Shown in pieces: positions 20,701 through 22,184 of a DNA stretch of 22,184 nucleotides. The DNA comes from UBA11475 sp902486425. GTDB lineage: Bacteria; Bacillota; Clostridia; Christensenellales; Borkfalkiaceae. The translations under genes were made by a program, and so were the position numbers. The DNA lies in NCBI GenBank assembly GCA_902486425.1, contig CABTOK010000006.1, forward strand, positions 1 to 22,184, written 5' to 3'. The stretch's first letter is position 1. The number at the start of each line of letters is the position of its first letter. The notes under the pieces were generated by a model that was given only the letters and a program-made list of their open reading frames with translations, did not search any database and was not told the DNA's origin.

Positions 20701-21270
20701 TAGGAATATCGTTTTTTTATAAATTATTTAACATTTTTGAAAATTATTTTCATTTTTATATTTTTCATTGACACGAACTTTTGTCCTTTTTTACCGATAA
20801 AACGACAGAAACCGCCGTAAACGGCGTAAAAAAATTGAAAACGTCTTACCATTACGAATAAAGAAATTTTTTATCATTTTTTGCCGCGCGTTTTTTTGAG
20901 TTTTGTTTTAACCTTAAGTTTTTACCTGCGATTTCACCGCTTTTCTTTAACTTTTCTTTGTTTTGCAGCGTTTTTTACGGTTGCGACTTTCTTTTTATCG
21001 CTTTTACTTTGCGGGTTATAAAAACGTTTTTTACCGCGATTTTAATTAGTATCCGCTATTTTCGATTTTATATTCCTCTTAATATTCGGACGGTCTGTCC
21101 CACAGCCGGAACTTTATCCGGAACATAAAGAATTAAATCAATATTCAATATTAAATATAATAAATTCAATATTAAATATAATAGAAATAATATTAAATAC
21201 ATGGATAATAAGCAAAAACAGATAAAAAATTCACTCCATGATAAAAAACGACAGCTTTTCGGCAACAAAA
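20701..21270. other. Gene-poor, T-rich intergenic region
   Basis: This region of about 570 bp is strongly T-rich on the plus strand up to about 21060 and shows no credible gene. It contains a small CGCCG/CGGCG hairpin near 20813-20826 and, from 21143, an AT-rich direct repeat. A 24-codon plus-strand frame (21201-21275) ending in the next terminator and a hydrophobic minus frame over the AT repeat are not supported by ribosome binding sites. Confidence 0.6.
21143..21184. repeat. 21-bp AT-rich tandem direct repeat, two copies
   Basis: ATTCAATATTAAATATAATA occurs at 21143-21162 and again at 21164-21183 with a period of 21 bp. A degenerate third piece (AATAATATTAAATA) follows. A period of two helical turns would make it curved or easily melted DNA. 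Function is unknown. Confidence 0.7.
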
Positions 21271-21300
21271 AATAAGCCGGAAGTTCCCGGCTTATTTTTT
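21271..21300. terminator. Bidirectional terminator
   Basis: AATAAGCCGG and CCGGCTTATT pair perfectly around a 6-nt loop, with A and T tracts on either side. On the minus strand it can terminate the right-edge gene. Confidence 0.8.
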
Positions 21301-21363
21301 GCGTCTTGCATTATATTTTATAAAATTTTATCGGTTCGATTATGTTCTATAAGAAGTGATTGA

Positions 21364-21404
21364 ATATAACGGGCGGTGCGATTGGTTTCGTACCGCCCGT
21401 TATA
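21364..21404 (-). terminator. Strong hairpin downstream of the right-edge gene
   Basis: TATAACGGGCGGT and its complement ACCGCCCGTTATA enclose a 13-15-nt loop, 88 bp past the stop codon on the minus strand. No good T run follows. It is a 3' mRNA-protecting hairpin or a weak terminator, backed up by 21271-21300. Confidence 0.55.
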
Positions 21405-21491
21405 CTTAAAAACTCTTTACGCGGAGTTAAGTACTATAAATACTCCAAAAATATTTTTTTATAAAGCAACTATAACGAAAACCAGATAAGT

Positions 21492-22184
21492 TTACTCCCC
21501 GCTTGCAAGCACGATTTCAACGCTCGTTATTTCCCCGAACGTTGACGGATCGAATGCAATTCTGTGCGTTTCCCATTTGTCGCCTATTCCGCCGTAATTT
21601 CCGTATTCCGTATTGTTTCCGCCTCGGCGATAAATCGTTGCAAACTCTTTTGTTTCTTCGTCCACCGTCTGTATGTTGCGGAAAACAAATTCTTTCGTTC
21701 CGTTGACAATCACCTTAATATCGTTTACGGTGCTTGCAAAGCATAAACCAAGCGAAAATCCGTTGTTTTTAAGTCGGTAACTGCCATACCTGTCGGCGTG
21801 TAGAAGGTACTGATTGTCGCCCCAGTCCATAATCTGCGACTTAAACACGATGTCGTTCGACGTGGTTAAAGCTGAGTCGCCGCGCATATAATCGTTTACT
21901 CCTTCGGCAAAATCAACGTCGTAACCGTCCGCCCTTCCGTTTTGATAGGCTGAGGGTTTGTAAAGTTCTATATACCACTGTTTATCCGCTTCGTTATAGA
22001 AAAATTTGCCGTCTGCGGTTTTGCCGTTTACCGTAACTTTTTTGTATTTTTCGGCAAGGTGACGTACCACCGCATTATCGTCAAGCGGAGCGTAGATTTT
22101 TCCCTGCGTATCGTAAAGCCCTTGCAGCGTTACTATCCGGTTGAAATCGCCGTCGTATACACCACTATGCAAAAACGTCGAGTC
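21492..22184 (-). CDS. C-terminal part of a secreted or surface protein, unknown function (partial)
   Basis: The minus frame is open from the right edge to TAA 21492 (230 residues visible). A TTG at 22172 is not a credible start, since the frame continues upstream to the edge and no binding site precedes it. The visible part is rich in Asn, Gly, Tyr and Asp without cytoplasmic enzyme motifs. Its last ~140 residues (from about NDIVFKSQIMDWGDNQYLLH to ITSVEIVLASGE) alternate hydrophobic and polar residues like a beta-sandwich, similar in feel to carbohydrate-binding or LamG-like modules. I do not recognise a family. Two hairpins follow it. The N terminus, and hence its anchoring, is outside the window. 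Confidence 0.75.
   Translation of the reverse strand, partial: DSTFLHSGVYDGDFNRIVTLQGLYDTQGKIYAPLDDNAVVRHLAEKYKKVTVNGKTADGKFFYNEADKQWYIELYKPSAYQNGRADGYDVDFAEGVNDYMRGDSALTTSNDIVFKSQIMDWGDNQYLLHADRYGSYRLKNNGFSLGLCFASTVNDIKVIVNGTKEFVFRNIQTVDEETKEFATIYRRGGNNTEYGNYGGIGDKWETHRIAFDPSTFGEITSVEIVLASGE

Noticed and set aside
20890..21040. Lysine-rich, histone-like frame on the minus strand
   Set aside because: It has no start codon, is only about 35 codons long, and results from an A-rich strand bias.
21068..21268. 66-codon minus frame encoding repeated LLYLILN units
   Set aside because: The repeat is simply the 21-bp AT tandem repeat translated. There is no binding site or credible start.
21201..21275. 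24-codon plus-strand frame ending in the 21271-21300 terminator stem
   Set aside because: No ribosome binding site and no promoter. The lysine-rich content fits AT-rich spacer DNA.

Overview
The window looks like a stretch of chromosome from an anaerobic, probably gut-dwelling, uncultured member of the Clostridia (Bacillota). This rests on consistent Gram-positive signals: AGGAGG-type ribosome binding sites, near-consensus TTGACA-17-TATAAT promoters, many lipoproteins with lipobox signal peptides, a reverse rubrerythrin/rubredoxin/PerR oxygen-defence set, and sugar-type ABC importers without their own ATPase. A Christensenellales/Borkfalkiaceae-like origin is my guess only. I see no tRNA, rRNA, CRISPR array, transposase or phage gene.

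Layout, left to right. (1) 1-674, minus: N-terminal part of a secreted lipoprotein with an InlB-type (Flg_new) repeat, cut by the left edge. (2) 970-4440, plus: promoter, leader, an ABC-type solute-binding lipoprotein whose signal peptide is out of frame by one T, and a two-TM membrane protein ending in a LuxR DNA-binding domain. This looks like a sensor pair. (3) 4345-5840, minus: perR, reverse rubrerythrin and a 50-residue rubredoxin. Upstream of perR are a consensus promoter and two palindromic operators exactly 21 bp apart. (4) 5960-9165, minus: an ECF sigma factor, a secreted papain-fold cysteine peptidase and a single-TM putative anti-sigma protein. A 38-bp sequence holding a textbook ECF promoter lies between sigma and peptidase. 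It recurs exactly, beyond the operon terminator, in front of about 430 bp of unannotated DNA. (5) 9310-10830, plus: a lipoprotein tyrosine phosphatase with a Cys-rich N terminus, a fibronectin-like domain, and two TTAACGTTA sites in its leader. (6) 10947-20700, minus: two linked transcription units. The first is a large solute-binding lipoprotein plus two permeases. After a terminator comes sn-glycerol-1-phosphate dehydrogenase (AraM type), a zinc phosphodiesterase/nucleotide pyrophosphatase-like enzyme, an AraC regulator and an ADP-ribosylglycohydrolase-fold protein. (7) 21492-22184, minus: C-terminal part of a secreted protein of unknown function, cut by the right edge.

The likely working picture is as follows. 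Region 6 imports a small sugar- or phosphodiester-like nutrient and funnels a glycerol-1-phosphate moiety to dihydroxyacetone phosphate under AraC control. Region 3 removes peroxide and oxygen. Region 4 is an envelope- or stress-responsive sigma module whose most obvious output is an extracellular peptidase and possibly a small RNA or small protein. Region 2 senses an extracellular ligand through a dedicated binding protein and a one-component membrane regulator. The most unusual parts are the duplicated ECF promoter with its orphan transcript and the solute-binding-protein/membrane-LuxR pair.
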